From an uncultured Prevotellaceae bacterium (GTDB lineage: Bacteria; Bacteroidota; Bacteroidia; Bacteroidales; Muribaculaceae), in assembly GCA_946406035.1 (NCBI GenBank), contig CAMJJG010000021.1, forward strand, positions 1-43,659: a stretch of 43,659 nucleotides of DNA. The letters run 5' to 3'. Position numbers and translations under genes: made by a program. Below, piece by piece: positions 30,594-40,536 of the stretch. The notes beneath the pieces were generated by a model that saw nothing but the letters and a program-made list of their open reading frames with translations, was not told the origin of the DNA and made no database searches. Numbering within the stretch: the first letter of the stretch is position 1; every line of letters starts with the position of its first letter.

Positions 30594-30689
30594 GTGTGCA
30601 GAATGGGTAGGACTCGAACCTCCTATCTCACGCCCAGGATTTAGTCTGGGCCTGCCCGCTACCAAACCTGCGACCATCATCCTGCACAC
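30594..30689 (-). ncRNA. tRNA-like element A
   Basis: A 96-base cloverleaf on the minus strand. The terminal stem GTGTGCAGGATG/CATTCTGCACAC has 12 bp with one wobble, then an AT bulge and two more pairs. The D-arm is TCGC-AGGTTTGGTA-GCGG with the GG of a normal D-loop. The central arm is GCCCAG-ACTAAATC-CTGGGC (8-base loop). The T-arm TAGGA-GGTTCGAG-TCCTA contains TTCGAG. It is first in the array, about 20 bases after the predicted -7 element at 30711-30718. Confidence 0.6.
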
Positions 30690-30710
30690 AATAACTTGTT
30701 TTACTCGCTG

Positions 30711-30751
30711 CAAAGAAAACACGAGGTTGTCTCAAATCATGGGACAACCTC
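30711..30751 (-). promoter_or_regulatory. Promoter/operator for the tRNA-like array, shared motif site 1
   Basis: On the minus strand an operator-like palindrome (GAGGTTGTC and GACAACCTC, 30751-30723) contains a 22-base core (30747-30726) that matches the core at 40573-40552 in 18 of 22 positions. Seven bases further lies TTTCTTTG (30718-30711), one mismatch from TAnnTTTG. No -33 TTG is seen, as expected for a regulated promoter. It lies 29 bases past the stop codon of the EVE-nuclease gene. Confidence 0.65.
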
Positions 30752-30779
30752 AAAAAAAGTGCTATTTGATTGAATTTTC

Positions 30780-32402
30780 TTATGAGATTAATCGTTTTAA
30801 TTCCATAAAAGAGTCATGATTTTCCAGATCTTCCCAGTGAAATGTTCTTGTGCATTTGTCAAAATTGAAAACTCCTTCGCTATTCAGCTGATAAATTAGA
30901 ATTTGATTCTCGTCACATAAAACAAGAGTCTGAGCCTTCCCCCAATTTGCGTAAGAGACACCTTGGTCAAAGGTTTCCTTTATTTCTTTTGGGTTTTTCA
31001 TGTGATATTTAACTTCAATAACGACTTTGGTGATGATTTGCTTTCCATAACGACGGTAATGCAGGATAAAATCAGGACGTTTATCCATCCTATGACCAGT
31101 AGTTCCATGACCAGCAGGAAACTCTACTTGCTGATCATAATCCACTTTGAACTTCCACCCCATATCCTTCAAAAGAGGTTTGAGAAGATAATTCTCAACA
31201 TCTTTCTCATCTTTAATGGTAACGTTTAGTATCCTCTTTGGCTGGTATAATGACGGTAAAATGGATATGTCAAATCCTTTCTCTTTGAGTATGCGTTTTA
31301 TTTCAGCATAGTCATCGTATGTGACTTCCCATCCGCTGACGTCTTGGAAATTCTTGCTGACGAAATTACCTTTCTTATCACGGTTTTTGAAATAATCACT
31401 CGTCTTAAAATCAGCATATGAGATAGCCTTTTCATCAGGAATCTCAATTTTATGTCCTATATATGAATAAGAGTAATAATGACCGAATGGCTCAATCACA
31501 CCGTCTTCAAGGGCAATCCAAACTGAATTGAGTTTCCTCACTGGGGATTTTTCATAAAAAACCATGATGTCCCCTTTTCTTGTGAATGGACTAGATTGCC
31601 AATATCCCTCATTCATCGATTTCTCACCTTCGCCATAATTTCCAACAAGAATCCATGCTTGTTCTGGCACTTCTGGTATGGTCTTGTTGTGTTCTTCTTC
31701 CATTTCCTCCTTAATGACCTCCATTTCATATCCATATAAGAAGGCGCACAACTCGCTCAAAGAATCCAACTCGTTTTCTTCTGCAAACTGATTAAGTGCC
31801 TTACACATTTCATCATAATATAACCATCTACTTCTATAATCAGAGCGATTTGGAATCCCTGGGAGTTCGATCTCATATTTTTCTGCAATTTTCTTCAAAT
31901 AGATAAATTGCATTGGAAAGAAATTCGGGATATAATAGTTAGGGAAATAGCGAGACAACATCAACGATAACATCATGTTTCCGCCTAATGCAGATTTGAA
32001 CGTAGCCTGTGGAATACTATCAAACTCTTCATCAACATTTTCGTTCAATAAGATACAAGATAATGCTTTATAATCAATATACGCACCGTCTTGATTTAGT
32101 TTGTTTATTTCTTCCCAGATCCATTGAACATCAGACTCAATGCGTCCTAGTGCTTCCAATTCCTGCTTCTTTTCTTTTGAACTGGTATTCTTGAAGCATT
32201 CGGGATCAAATCTACAAGCGAGTTCATATAACTCTTCTACTGTTGTATTCGGATTGGTTAGTTTGTCAAATGCGGCAATCACATCTTTTCCGGAATCACT
32301 ATTCTTATAGTTGTTCCAATGTAATTTGATAATCTTCTTCATATATCGTTGTAATTTAATTATATCTATGCTCCTTTGTGATTTAGTCTTCTTGGTTTTC
32401 AC
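30780..32402 (-). CDS. EVE/PUA-like domain protein with C-terminal PD-(D/E)XK nuclease (candidate defence effector)
   Basis: Protein of 540 residues. The N-terminal 240 residues are helical (NLSxF-like repeats of Glu/Lys/Tyr helices) and include SRYFPNYYIPNFFPMQFIYL. About 245-335 is an EVE/PUA-like beta domain (AWILVGNYGEGEKSMNEGYW, GDIMVFYEKSPVRKLNSVWIALEDG). The C-terminal part is a type-I-restriction-R-like PD-(D/E)XK nuclease: RPDFILHYRR (about 439) and KVVIEVKYHMKNP (about 462), then a QTLVLCDENQILIYQL strand. EVE domains in other systems read modified cytosines, so this could target modified DNA. It is the last gene of the WYL-AddB-AddA set and overlaps the AddA-like gene by 20 bases. 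Substrate and exact role are inference. Confidence 0.75.
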   Translation of the reverse strand: MKTKKTKSQRSIDIIKLQRYMKKIIKLHWNNYKNSDSGKDVIAAFDKLTNPNTTVEELYELACRFDPECFKNTSSKEKKQELEALGRIESDVQWIWEEINKLNQDGAYIDYKALSCILLNENVDEEFDSIPQATFKSALGGNMMLSLMLSRYFPNYYIPNFFPMQFIYLKKIAEKYEIELPGIPNRSDYRSRWLYYDEMCKALNQFAEENELDSLSELCAFLYGYEMEVIKEEMEEEHNKTIPEVPEQAWILVGNYGEGEKSMNEGYWQSSPFTRKGDIMVFYEKSPVRKLNSVWIALEDGVIEPFGHYYSYSYIGHKIEIPDEKAISYADFKTSDYFKNRDKKGNFVSKNFQDVSGWEVTYDDYAEIKRILKEKGFDISILPSLYQPKRILNVTIKDEKDVENYLLKPLLKDMGWKFKVDYDQQVEFPAGHGTTGHRMDKRPDFILHYRRYGKQIITKVVIEVKYHMKNPKEIKETFDQGVSYANWGKAQTLVLCDENQILIYQLNSEGVFNFDKCTRTFHWEDLENHDSFMELKRLIS

Positions 32403-35400
32403 TTATACGACCTTGTAGCCAGAGCCAACCCGAGATGGGCATACCGTCCTCGGGCTTAGGAATAAACTCTCTCTTGAAGTATAAAGCCAATGGACGGTCG
32501 GGGTCGTGCATAAACAACACCTCACAACGGTAAAGGTCAACTCCAACGGAATTGATTTTCTCAACATTGCGGATTGGTGAATGGAACTCGAAATCATCCG
32601 GGAAATCATCATCGGTATTCATGAATGCCACCAGGATCTCGGTGCTGAAATCCACGGGTTTGACATTGCCGTTCTCATCGTATTCAGGTTCTCGACCTGA
32701 TTTGGCCAAGTAATCTATGGCTTGCTGACCCTTGAATGAAAAATGTCTTATCGCTTCTTTTGCTGAGTAAGCTAATGCGGCAAGGTCAAGATACAGATAT
32801 TCACCAACAATATATTTCGACTTGTTCCAAGCATAGTCGGTGGCAAAGAATGAGATTTCGAGACTGCCAAAGTCTTCATCATCACAATCCACCTCACAAG
32901 TGACCGTTGCTTCTATCATGTCTTGCCATTCAGACACATCGGTAATTTTTGCTTTCACCCTATCCACAGAATCGAGCAAAGGGTAGAATGATACTAACTC
33001 ATTGACATCTTCCTTCACTCCAGCAGCGATAAGAGCAAGCCACGTCACATCGCCATCACGATGCACGACAGCAAAAACATCTGTGGTTTCACCATCCACC
33101 TTTTCACTGACTACTTGAGTCTTGCAGGATTTAAGCACTTCACCATTATCAATCAACTTGGGAAGGTGATTAGCCAGGAAGTCTTCGGGCTCCATAAGAG
33201 CTGCGATATGGTCCCCGTGCGCCTGCCCATTTTCATCATCATCCTGATTCCGGTCGCTATCATCTTGTTCTATCTCGCCCTGTTCATCGATAACAAGTCT
33301 ATTAGTCATTAACTCCTCCCATAAATCGTCTAATAAATCAGCGCCCTCTTTTGAGAGCAACTGGCCTGAATGACCTTGGCGCCAGTCTATGTTGGGGATT
33401 TCTTCTTCAAGCATTTTGAGATCGATTGGGGGCATTTCGTCGGCTGGCACGCAGTCATAGCAGTCCATTTCCATGTAGTGTCTCTGTCTGCCTTTACCAG
33501 CCCAATCGTCATCCTCGTAGGGTTCGCCCGTGAAGATACCTCTGAAAACTAATCCCGCATGGTCATCACCCGTGCGAAGCATAAAGAAGCGGTCGCCTTT
33601 ATGGGCCTGCTCCCACTCATAGACGCTCCAATGGAAGTTAAAACCCTCTGGGTACTCTTCATTGATTTCGCGGTAACGATCAAGCGAGAGGCTGCTGATG
33701 GTTGGATTCCAGCGCAGCAGATACGTTTTAGGCGCTTGTATGGCGGCTACGTTCAAAGAGTCAAAAAGCGCTTTCCACTCTTTTTCGGGCATCTTTCGCA
33801 GAGTGAACTGAGCTGCATCAACCATCTTGAAATAAGTATTGCCCTTGACTGCCCTGAAGAAGTCATCGACAGGGACATCCTTTATTTCGCCATCGCATGA
33901 CAGGCACACATGCTGACTGATGCCGACAAATGTGTCATCATCATTGGTGAGGATCCTTGCTGTGTAACTTATGCCATCAGGAGGCGTTACATTCGCCAAT
34001 CCAGGACTCTCGAAGTCGGCATAATCCCATTGCAACTCTACAAACATATCCGCCGCCTTAAACACCAGTTCCTCGATTTCCATATCAGGATAGTCCTTCT
34101 GTGACGGAGCGATGAACTCATGATAGAATCCGTTTGCGCCCATGTGCCCATTGGGATAGTTCTCGATGAGGGCTCTCATGTTGATCAGACGCATGGTCAC
34201 CATGGCGTCATAATTGTCCTCAACCAATGAGAACTCCTCATCGGCATTGTCATCTAAGAAGATGCCGCATTCCGGGTAGCGATCCCGCAGGGCTTTCATC
34301 AAGGCAAATGCCAGTTTCACGTCACCGACGGATGCCAGCCACGGAAGTTCAATGTGCAAGTGGGTGTCCTTTTGGTGCATATAGGTCACTTCAAGACCCT
34401 GAGTTGAAGCACCACGCAGCAAGACGGTAAAAGGCTCCACACCTTTTTCCTTTTCATCGTGAACGAACACATTGATGACTCCAGAGAAATCATTGTCGTT
34501 GCAATACTTGATTGCATCATCCCACAATTTATCCATTTCAAGGCCATCAATGCCGAAGATGTGGAACACATTCTCGCGGTAAGGCGGTCTCCAATCCAAC
34601 ACATTGCCAATGGCGCACAACAGACCGCTTACGGGGTAATAGATGAACTTCTTAATGACATGGCCAGCAGCCTCCTCTATTACATCAGCGTAGGCATCAA
34701 GCTGTCCAGCATACCATCCGGCATAGTGTTCCGAATCGCTGTCAAGGATATGGTTCTGTCCCATGGGACAGGACTTGAAATCAATAATAACGGAGCCTTC
34801 ATCGTTTTCCCACACCAGGTCAATGCTACCCGAATAGACTTGACCTTCCCTCAATTGGGTGAACGGTCGTTCGTGGTAAATCCTTGTGGCGGGACCATAT
34901 TGCTCACTCAGCCACTCGACAAGTTTTTCCCATGCCTTTTTGATTGCCTTGTAATCAGTAAGGCAAGTGGACAGTCCGTAGCTTTCTATCAGGTTGGTGT
35001 AATAAGACTCATCATCGATGTGCTGCTCAATTCCACAGAATATCTGGTGGATGCAGTCACCCACATCGGCCAACGTCTTTCCTGCCAAAGGCCCAAGTGG
35101 CATACGTTCGCAGATGTTGTGGAACTCCTCTACTTCACCCTTCAGGTGCAGCGAACTTGGCGAGACGTACTTTTGCTCGGCATTATTCACTTCCCATTGA
35201 TATGGGATGCGGCGGGTCTTCATCCGCTCGTCCTCGGACGCATATAGGTAAGAAACCGCCCCGTCAAACTGTTCGTCCGTAAGGGTGTCGTTCTTGAAAT
35301 AGCATCCGACGCCCAAGATGTCATTGCGGTCATCGGGTTTCACGCAATCCAGTCCGACGTCTTCAAGCCATTGCAGGGGATGGCACCCTCTCTTGGGTTT

Positions 35401-37743
35401 CTGGAGAGTCATGATCAGCACATCCTGGGGTCTTGTCATGCCTACATACAGCAAGCGGTTGTCCTCAGACAAAGACTCTTGACTGACGTAATCAAACAAT
35501 AGTGTGGATTCAATCTGCTGTTGTATGTCTGGTGGGACTTTCGTGTTACTTGGCCCGTAGATGAAGGGCATCACACGGATGTAAACCTCAGGATAGGGAT
35601 TGGATGCAGAAGGCTGGTCAGCATAGTTGAAGTGGATGCCATAGATGTTCTGCTTGACACATTTCTCAGGGTCATTCTTCTTCTCAAAGAGCTGTGTCAG
35701 AATGACATATTTCCATTGCAGGCCTTTGCTGCCGTGATACGTGTGCAGTTGCACGCCATCGGTATCACCAGTACCCACGGGATTCGTCACTGTAAGATAG
35801 TCAATGAAGCCATTGACGGTGGCAGGAATGTTCATCTGCAAGCAATGCTCCTCGTAGGTGTATCCTGCCTGAATAACCGTGTTGAGGCATGATGTGGACT
35901 CAACGACCAGGCCTATTTTCTTCACGACGTTGTAGAGGTCAAGCTCAATGATCATCGTCTCAATCAAGGAGGCTACCGACTGCTGACGCAATAACGGGCG
36001 CAGATTCAACAACTGATGAACCAACGGCACGTCATTGAGATATTCGCTCTCTTTGCTGTCTTCATCAGCGTCATGCACTAGCTTGTCCTCAATCAGTTTC
36101 TTGGTGTCATAGCCCTCTTCGGTCAACATGGCGATCGTAGCCTTGGCCAACGAGTCCTTTTCGCTGACTACAAGGGCGAGCAGAGCCATCACGAGCGGAG
36201 TGGCCTTCATCTCTAAGATGGGTACGTTCTCCCTGTTGGCTGGGATGCCGTGGTTGTCAGTCAATAGTTGGGCCATTCCGTTCAGACGATCGTTTGTCCT
36301 GCCCAACACAGCGATGTCGCAGGGTTTCACGCCTTGCTGCACAAGGTATGAAATGTGGCTGACAACTCCAGGGCCTTGTTCATCTCTCACATCCCAATAG
36401 CGAAGCGATTTGATTTTCTCATCGTTCTCGCGGTGTTTCTTCAGCACGATGGCGCTTTCATCAAGCACACCGCTGAATGTGCGCTTGAAGGTTTCATTGC
36501 ACACATCCACGATGTCGGGCAATGAACGGTAGGACGTGTCCAAGGTCTCGGTATCGCAGCCGTTTACTCCCGTTGAGATACGGTCAACAATCGCCTTTGT
36601 CAAGGTGATGTCGCTGCCTCGGAAACGATAGATGGCCTGTTTGTAGTCGCCCACCCAATAGGAATGCTCCATCAGTTCCGACAGGCGGTCGAATATTTTC
36701 ACCTGAATGGGCGAGCAGTCCTGGTACTCGTCAACAAATAGGTATCGGTAGTCCATGGAAATTTCCGATGCGAGTTCCTGGTTGTTCAACAGGTCTCGCA
36801 GGTACTTTTCCATGTCGTTGTAGTCCAACAAGTTCCTCTCTTTCTTGAAGATGCGAAAACGATCCTTCCAACGTTTAGCCAAGTTGAATAAAAGCTGAAT
36901 GTACTTTTCTTGTTCATCGAAGACAAGCGGGGAATGCCATAGACCAGCCAAACTTTGTACCATCTTGTCTGCAAGAGGGCCGCGTTTTTTTAGCTGAAGG
37001 AACAAATCATTCAGTTTTTTATACCACACGACGCTCGGATGTGAAACGTCTCGCCTCAGACGTTGAAGTTCCTTCAAGCGTTCATGGTTGGTTGCCGATT
37101 CACGCTGGCTTTTAAGGAAGGCTTGATGCTCATTCAGCACAGCCACCAATTCTTCTGTTGAATAATTAAGGCTGACTTCGGGGCGCACAAACTGGCGGAT
37201 GTAATCCAGTGATTCCTGAATGCTTCTGTCGTAGTTTTCTATCTCGTAATTGGTGGTATAGGTAATGACTTTCTCGATGTCCTCCTTCCAAAAATCATAA
37301 TTCAGTCCTGTCTTCCCCGAGAAGAAGTTGTACTGCATTCCCATTCTTTCGCAGAAACCATGCAGTTCCTTCAATTCATCGTGGTTGGGAAGCTCGGACA
37401 GCGACTGAGAGATATAGAACTGGGTGTCCTCTTCTGCCATCACACCCATGTCGGGCGACAGACCGAGGAAGAACCAGTACTTCTTGATGAGCGAGTTGGC
37501 CACGCTGTGGATAGTGCCTATCATCGCCTGGTCCAATTGGGTCGCTTCATCAAAGAGACCGTACTCATAGAGTACCGATTTGGCTTCTTCCTTCATTTCA
37601 TTGGCGGCCTTGACTGTGAAAGTGGTCATAATCACCTGGTCGGGTTTCACTTTACCCTCCTTGATCAAATCCGCCAACTTGTGGGTAAGCGTATAGGTTT
37701 TGCCGCTGCCGGCACTGGCATTGATGTATGTTACGTTTTTCAT
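32383..37743 (-). CDS. AddA-like UvrD-family helicase/nuclease with EVE-like domain and long C-terminal extension
   Basis: Very large protein of 1786 residues. UvrD/AddA motifs in order: Walker A NASAGSGKT (about 8-16), motif Ia TTFTVKAANEMK, motif II FVDEYQD (about 338), motif III WVGDYKQAIYRFRGSD, motif V LHTYHGSKGLQWKYV and motif VI LLYVGMTRPQD (about 768). A RecB-type nuclease follows (GSIDLVWENDEGSVIIDFKS, about 970-990). Ordinary AddA ends soon after; here about 750 more residues continue, including an EVE-like domain (YLLRWNPTISSLSLDRY, FHWSVYEWEQAHKGDRFFMLRTG, about 1335-1420) and a C-terminal beta-rich domain. It probably unwinds and degrades invading DNA together with the AddB-like partner, whose stop overlaps its start (ATGA). 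The extension is the unusual part. Confidence 0.85.
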   Translation of the reverse strand: MKNVTYINASAGSGKTYTLTHKLADLIKEGKVKPDQVIMTTFTVKAANEMKEEAKSVLYEYGLFDEATQLDQAMIGTIHSVANSLIKKYWFFLGLSPDMGVMAEEDTQFYISQSLSELPNHDELKELHGFCERMGMQYNFFSGKTGLNYDFWKEDIEKVITYTTNYEIENYDRSIQESLDYIRQFVRPEVSLNYSTEELVAVLNEHQAFLKSQRESATNHERLKELQRLRRDVSHPSVVWYKKLNDLFLQLKKRGPLADKMVQSLAGLWHSPLVFDEQEKYIQLLFNLAKRWKDRFRIFKKERNLLDYNDMEKYLRDLLNNQELASEISMDYRYLFVDEYQDCSPIQVKIFDRLSELMEHSYWVGDYKQAIYRFRGSDITLTKAIVDRISTGVNGCDTETLDTSYRSLPDIVDVCNETFKRTFSGVLDESAIVLKKHRENDEKIKSLRYWDVRDEQGPGVVSHISYLVQQGVKPCDIAVLGRTNDRLNGMAQLLTDNHGIPANRENVPILEMKATPLVMALLALVVSEKDSLAKATIAMLTEEGYDTKKLIEDKLVHDADEDSKESEYLNDVPLVHQLLNLRPLLRQQSVASLIETMIIELDLYNVVKKIGLVVESTSCLNTVIQAGYTYEEHCLQMNIPATVNGFIDYLTVTNPVGTGDTDGVQLHTYHGSKGLQWKYVILTQLFEKKNDPEKCVKQNIYGIHFNYADQPSASNPYPEVYIRVMPFIYGPSNTKVPPDIQQQIESTLLFDYVSQESLSEDNRLLYVGMTRPQDVLIMTLQKPKRGCHPLQWLEDVGLDCVKPDDRNDILGVGCYFKNDTLTDEQFDGAVSYLYASEDERMKTRRIPYQWEVNNAEQKYVSPSSLHLKGEVEEFHNICERMPLGPLAGKTLADVGDCIHQIFCGIEQHIDDESYYTNLIESYGLSTCLTDYKAIKKAWEKLVEWLSEQYGPATRIYHERPFTQLREGQVYSGSIDLVWENDEGSVIIDFKSCPMGQNHILDSDSEHYAGWYAGQLDAYADVIEEAAGHVIKKFIYYPVSGLLCAIGNVLDWRPPYRENVFHIFGIDGLEMDKLWDDAIKYCNDNDFSGVINVFVHDEKEKGVEPFTVLLRGASTQGLEVTYMHQKDTHLHIELPWLASVGDVKLAFALMKALRDRYPECGIFLDDNADEEFSLVEDNYDAMVTMRLINMRALIENYPNGHMGANGFYHEFIAPSQKDYPDMEIEELVFKAADMFVELQWDYADFESPGLANVTPPDGISYTARILTNDDDTFVGISQHVCLSCDGEIKDVPVDDFFRAVKGNTYFKMVDAAQFTLRKMPEKEWKALFDSLNVAAIQAPKTYLLRWNPTISSLSLDRYREINEEYPEGFNFHWSVYEWEQAHKGDRFFMLRTGDDHAGLVFRGIFTGEPYEDDDWAGKGRQRHYMEMDCYDCVPADEMPPIDLKMLEEEIPNIDWRQGHSGQLLSKEGADLLDDLWEELMTNRLVIDEQGEIEQDDSDRNQDDDENGQAHGDHIAALMEPEDFLANHLPKLIDNGEVLKSCKTQVVSEKVDGETTDVFAVVHRDGDVTWLALIAAGVKEDVNELVSFYPLLDSVDRVKAKITDVSEWQDMIEATVTCEVDCDDEDFGSLEISFFATDYAWNKSKYIVGEYLYLDLAALAYSAKEAIRHFSFKGQQAIDYLAKSGREPEYDENGNVKPVDFSTEILVAFMNTDDDFPDDFEFHSPIRNVEKINSVGVDLYRCEVLFMHDPDRPLALYFKREFIPKPEDGMPISGWLWLQGRISENQED

Positions 37744-40511
37744 TGTTCTCCCTCCTGCAATCCTTTGAAAAGTAAGTAATTACTGAACATGTTCGGTTTC
37801 TCCGATCCCGAACCGTCGTTACACAACGGGAAAAGATTCTGTTCCTCGGTGTCATTGAAGTAGTCGAGCATCCCCAAGGGGAATCCTTCGCCTACCTCAA
37901 CGGTTCCAGCATCCAGCTGTTTCTTACGGTAGAAGAACGAGTTCTTGAGCTGCTCTACGATGTTGGCGGTGTTCTCGGGATCCATTTGTGTGCAATGCGG
38001 TCCCTTGAACTCTTCCTTGCTGTAAAGATGTCCCTCAGGCATGAGGAAATAAGCCGTGCGTTCCACAGCGTCGTGTTTCTCTGCACCCAACATAATGCGG
38101 TACAACTCCAACTGGGTGGAACGGTTGGCCGTCAACAGGTCTCGATAGTAGGACTTGGAAGAAGTCCACTTGAAGTCGAATACCACGGGATGGTGGTTCT
38201 CGTCTTCAAGTGTCATGTCGATGTAACCGATCATGTCCCAATCCTTGTCATTCTTGATCAATCCCATGTCCGTCTTCACCTGGTGCTCACAGCCAGTGAC
38301 GGTGAGATGGTTGTCACGGATGATTTCCAGAAGGATATCGAGACACTTGCGCAGCTGCTCTTTCAGCAGGTCGGCATCCAGACGGTTCTCGGGCAGATCC
38401 AGGATGGCACCGCATGACTCTATAGCGCGTCTCACTTGCTCATCAAACTCATTGTTGATGCGCTGCTCTATCTCATCTGCCTGGCAGGGTTTGCCGTCTC
38501 TCGAGGCAAACAAGGCCGCAATGACGGCATGAGCCACATCACCTTTGGTAGGTTTCACCTCCTTGATGCTGCTGGGGCCGGTGTTGACGATGTTCAACAT
38601 GCGCTCCATCATGTAGTCAAGCGGGTACTCAACCAGCGTGCTGATGGTCGTGGGACTCAAGTGGTCAGGCCATCTAAGCAGTTCGGCATGGTCGAAACGT
38701 ATTAGCGGTTGTGTATTATTATTGGTGACAATCCTGACATTTTCGGTTTTCTCATCAAGCAGGTTGGGCCTGATGATGATGTCATCGAGGTTCTCGACCT
38801 GGCTCTCCAGCCTTACCATAGCGGGATGCTTCGGTGAAGGCTCGCCGTTGGTGTAATCAGTGACCACGAGAATCATCTGTTTCTCGGTCATCTGGAAGGG
38901 CAAGAGCTGCATCATCTGATGGTAGCCCATTTCCTTGCTTTCATCCCACAGGGTAATGTGCTCCTTGATCTTTTCCTTCTCCGTCGGGTAAAGGAAGCTG
39001 CAATCAAGGCGTGCCACGTCACCGCCGATGAAGTTCATCCAAACGGTGCACTCGCTTTGTGCCGCCATCTTGGCGGGGCTGTCAACCAGCTCACGGCTGC
39101 CTTTCTGTGAAGCGTATTGCATGAAGGTTTCCCCTTTATACAATGTGCTGATCCACGATTCCACCTGCTTAATGTCAACGTCGTCACCCATATCAGCTGA
39201 ATCCATCAGCAGTACAAAGGTGTCGCACATCTGAGCAAGGCTGTTCAACTGACTGCACCATCCTTCGTTGCTCGGCTTTTCAGCAAGGAAGTGCGCCCGG
39301 CTACGTGCCCAAGCCGAAAGGCTGTTCAGGTAAGACTTTATTTTGACGGCCTTTATCACGGTGCTATCAGTCACCTCAAATGACGGAAGGTAAGTTCCCA
39401 CCAGAGCCTTGCGCTCTTTCTCTTCTTGTGCGTTGCGTTTAGCAATCTCTCGCTCGGTCAGCTGCTTATCTTCCTCTTGGTCATGATAGGTATATTTTCC
39501 TGCAATGTAGTCCTTGACTACTCGTTGGCACTTCTCGTTCCTGTAACCACCTTCGCCAATGATGGTTTCGGCGAGGATACCACCGAAGAACGTTCCGAAG
39601 GGCTGCATAGGACAATATAGCCAGCTGATCAAGCTCTGTATGTTCAATGGCTCCTTCATCATGTCGATGCCAAGCACAAAGAGTTGCAACACCTGCGGGG
39701 ACGATGCGGCCATGCTGCTGCCCATGGTGGGTTTGCCCATCATGCGCAGCCAGTTGTCCAGGGACTTGTTGGCATTGTTGATCCATAGATCTGCTTTCAA
39801 CTCATCACCTTTGAGTGCCAGGTATTCATTGGCGGCTTTCTCGTCTGAGAACTTGTAGATCAGCAACGAGCTGTCACCTTTTTCAAGCTTGATTATCTCG
39901 TTTGACGTGGACTGCAGCAGTTGAGCCACACGGGAAAGGTTGCTGTCGGTGTTACCACACCGCGTCCTGATGCTCAGCTGGGCACCATGCTTTTCCAAAG
40001 TCGTCAACAGTTCAGCCACGGACGGATGGAGTATGTCCAATTCGCACGGTAGTTCAATCTCCAGGTCATCAAAATGAGGTTTCTTCTCATTGATGCATTG
40101 GAGAATGGCCTTTAATCTGTCAGGCATACCAGGGCCATCGAAGTAAGCCTCTGTACCTGCAAGCACGTCAAGCCTGCCGCTTATGGCTGCACTCTCTGCA
40201 GGCTGCCATTTGTCAAGCAGGAGGTGGTCGCGCCACTTGAGGGCCTGCTCGGCCGTGCCCAAGTTAGAGAGTTTGAATGACGCTGCTAGTGCGTTGTCGG
40301 GATACTGCTTCATGTATTCTGACATGGCCTTGAAATATTTTACCATGCGGTAGTGGCCAGGTTGGTCTGGGACATGGATGCCCATGTGCAGCTCCAACAT
40401 GCCGATCAGTCTCATGGTGTCGCATACCATGGCGTCCATGAGGTATGTATTCTTCTTGTTTAGGCCGAGGAATACATGACCTTGAAATTCCGGTGAAAAG
40501 AGTACTTTCAT
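37740..40511 (-). CDS. AddB-like PD-(D/E)XK nuclease subunit
   Basis: Protein of 923 residues with no intact Walker A, as expected for the accessory AddB/RexB-type subunit. Near the C-terminus is a RecB-family nuclease: CEHQVKTDMGL, then GYIDMTLEDENHHPVVFDFKWTSSKSYY (metal-binding Asp about 764, Asp/Lys about 778-781) and the QLELYRIML segment that contacts DNA in this family. The next gene encodes the AddA-like helicase, with coupled ATGA overlap. The host's own recombinational AddAB is not in the window; the location in an accessory block behind a WYL regulator argues that this pair is for defence rather than general recombination. A palindromic operator lies in its promoter. Confidence 0.8.
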   Translation of the reverse strand: MKVLFSPEFQGHVFLGLNKKNTYLMDAMVCDTMRLIGMLELHMGIHVPDQPGHYRMVKYFKAMSEYMKQYPDNALAASFKLSNLGTAEQALKWRDHLLLDKWQPAESAAISGRLDVLAGTEAYFDGPGMPDRLKAILQCINEKKPHFDDLEIELPCELDILHPSVAELLTTLEKHGAQLSIRTRCGNTDSNLSRVAQLLQSTSNEIIKLEKGDSSLLIYKFSDEKAANEYLALKGDELKADLWINNANKSLDNWLRMMGKPTMGSSMAASSPQVLQLFVLGIDMMKEPLNIQSLISWLYCPMQPFGTFFGGILAETIIGEGGYRNEKCQRVVKDYIAGKYTYHDQEEDKQLTEREIAKRNAQEEKERKALVGTYLPSFEVTDSTVIKAVKIKSYLNSLSAWARSRAHFLAEKPSNEGWCSQLNSLAQMCDTFVLLMDSADMGDDVDIKQVESWISTLYKGETFMQYASQKGSRELVDSPAKMAAQSECTVWMNFIGGDVARLDCSFLYPTEKEKIKEHITLWDESKEMGYHQMMQLLPFQMTEKQMILVVTDYTNGEPSPKHPAMVRLESQVENLDDIIIRPNLLDEKTENVRIVTNNNTQPLIRFDHAELLRWPDHLSPTTISTLVEYPLDYMMERMLNIVNTGPSSIKEVKPTKGDVAHAVIAALFASRDGKPCQADEIEQRINNEFDEQVRRAIESCGAILDLPENRLDADLLKEQLRKCLDILLEIIRDNHLTVTGCEHQVKTDMGLIKNDKDWDMIGYIDMTLEDENHHPVVFDFKWTSSKSYYRDLLTANRSTQLELYRIMLGAEKHDAVERTAYFLMPEGHLYSKEEFKGPHCTQMDPENTANIVEQLKNSFFYRKKQLDAGTVEVGEGFPLGMLDYFNDTEEQNLFPLCNDGSGSEKPNMFSNYLLFKGLQEGEQ

Positions 40512-40536
40512 ATTATGTTGGTTTTTGATTCGGTTG

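Noticed and set aside
29094..30689. Calling the five elements ordinary tRNAs
   Set aside because: Terminal stems are 9-12 bp, extra bases separate T-arm and terminal stem, one lacks a D-arm, and central loops do not present a standard anticodon in most copies.
30723..30751. The GAGGTTGTC/GACAACCTC palindrome as a terminator of the nuclease operon
   Set aside because: On the minus strand the T-run precedes the hairpin instead of following it, and its core matches the operator at 40552-40573.
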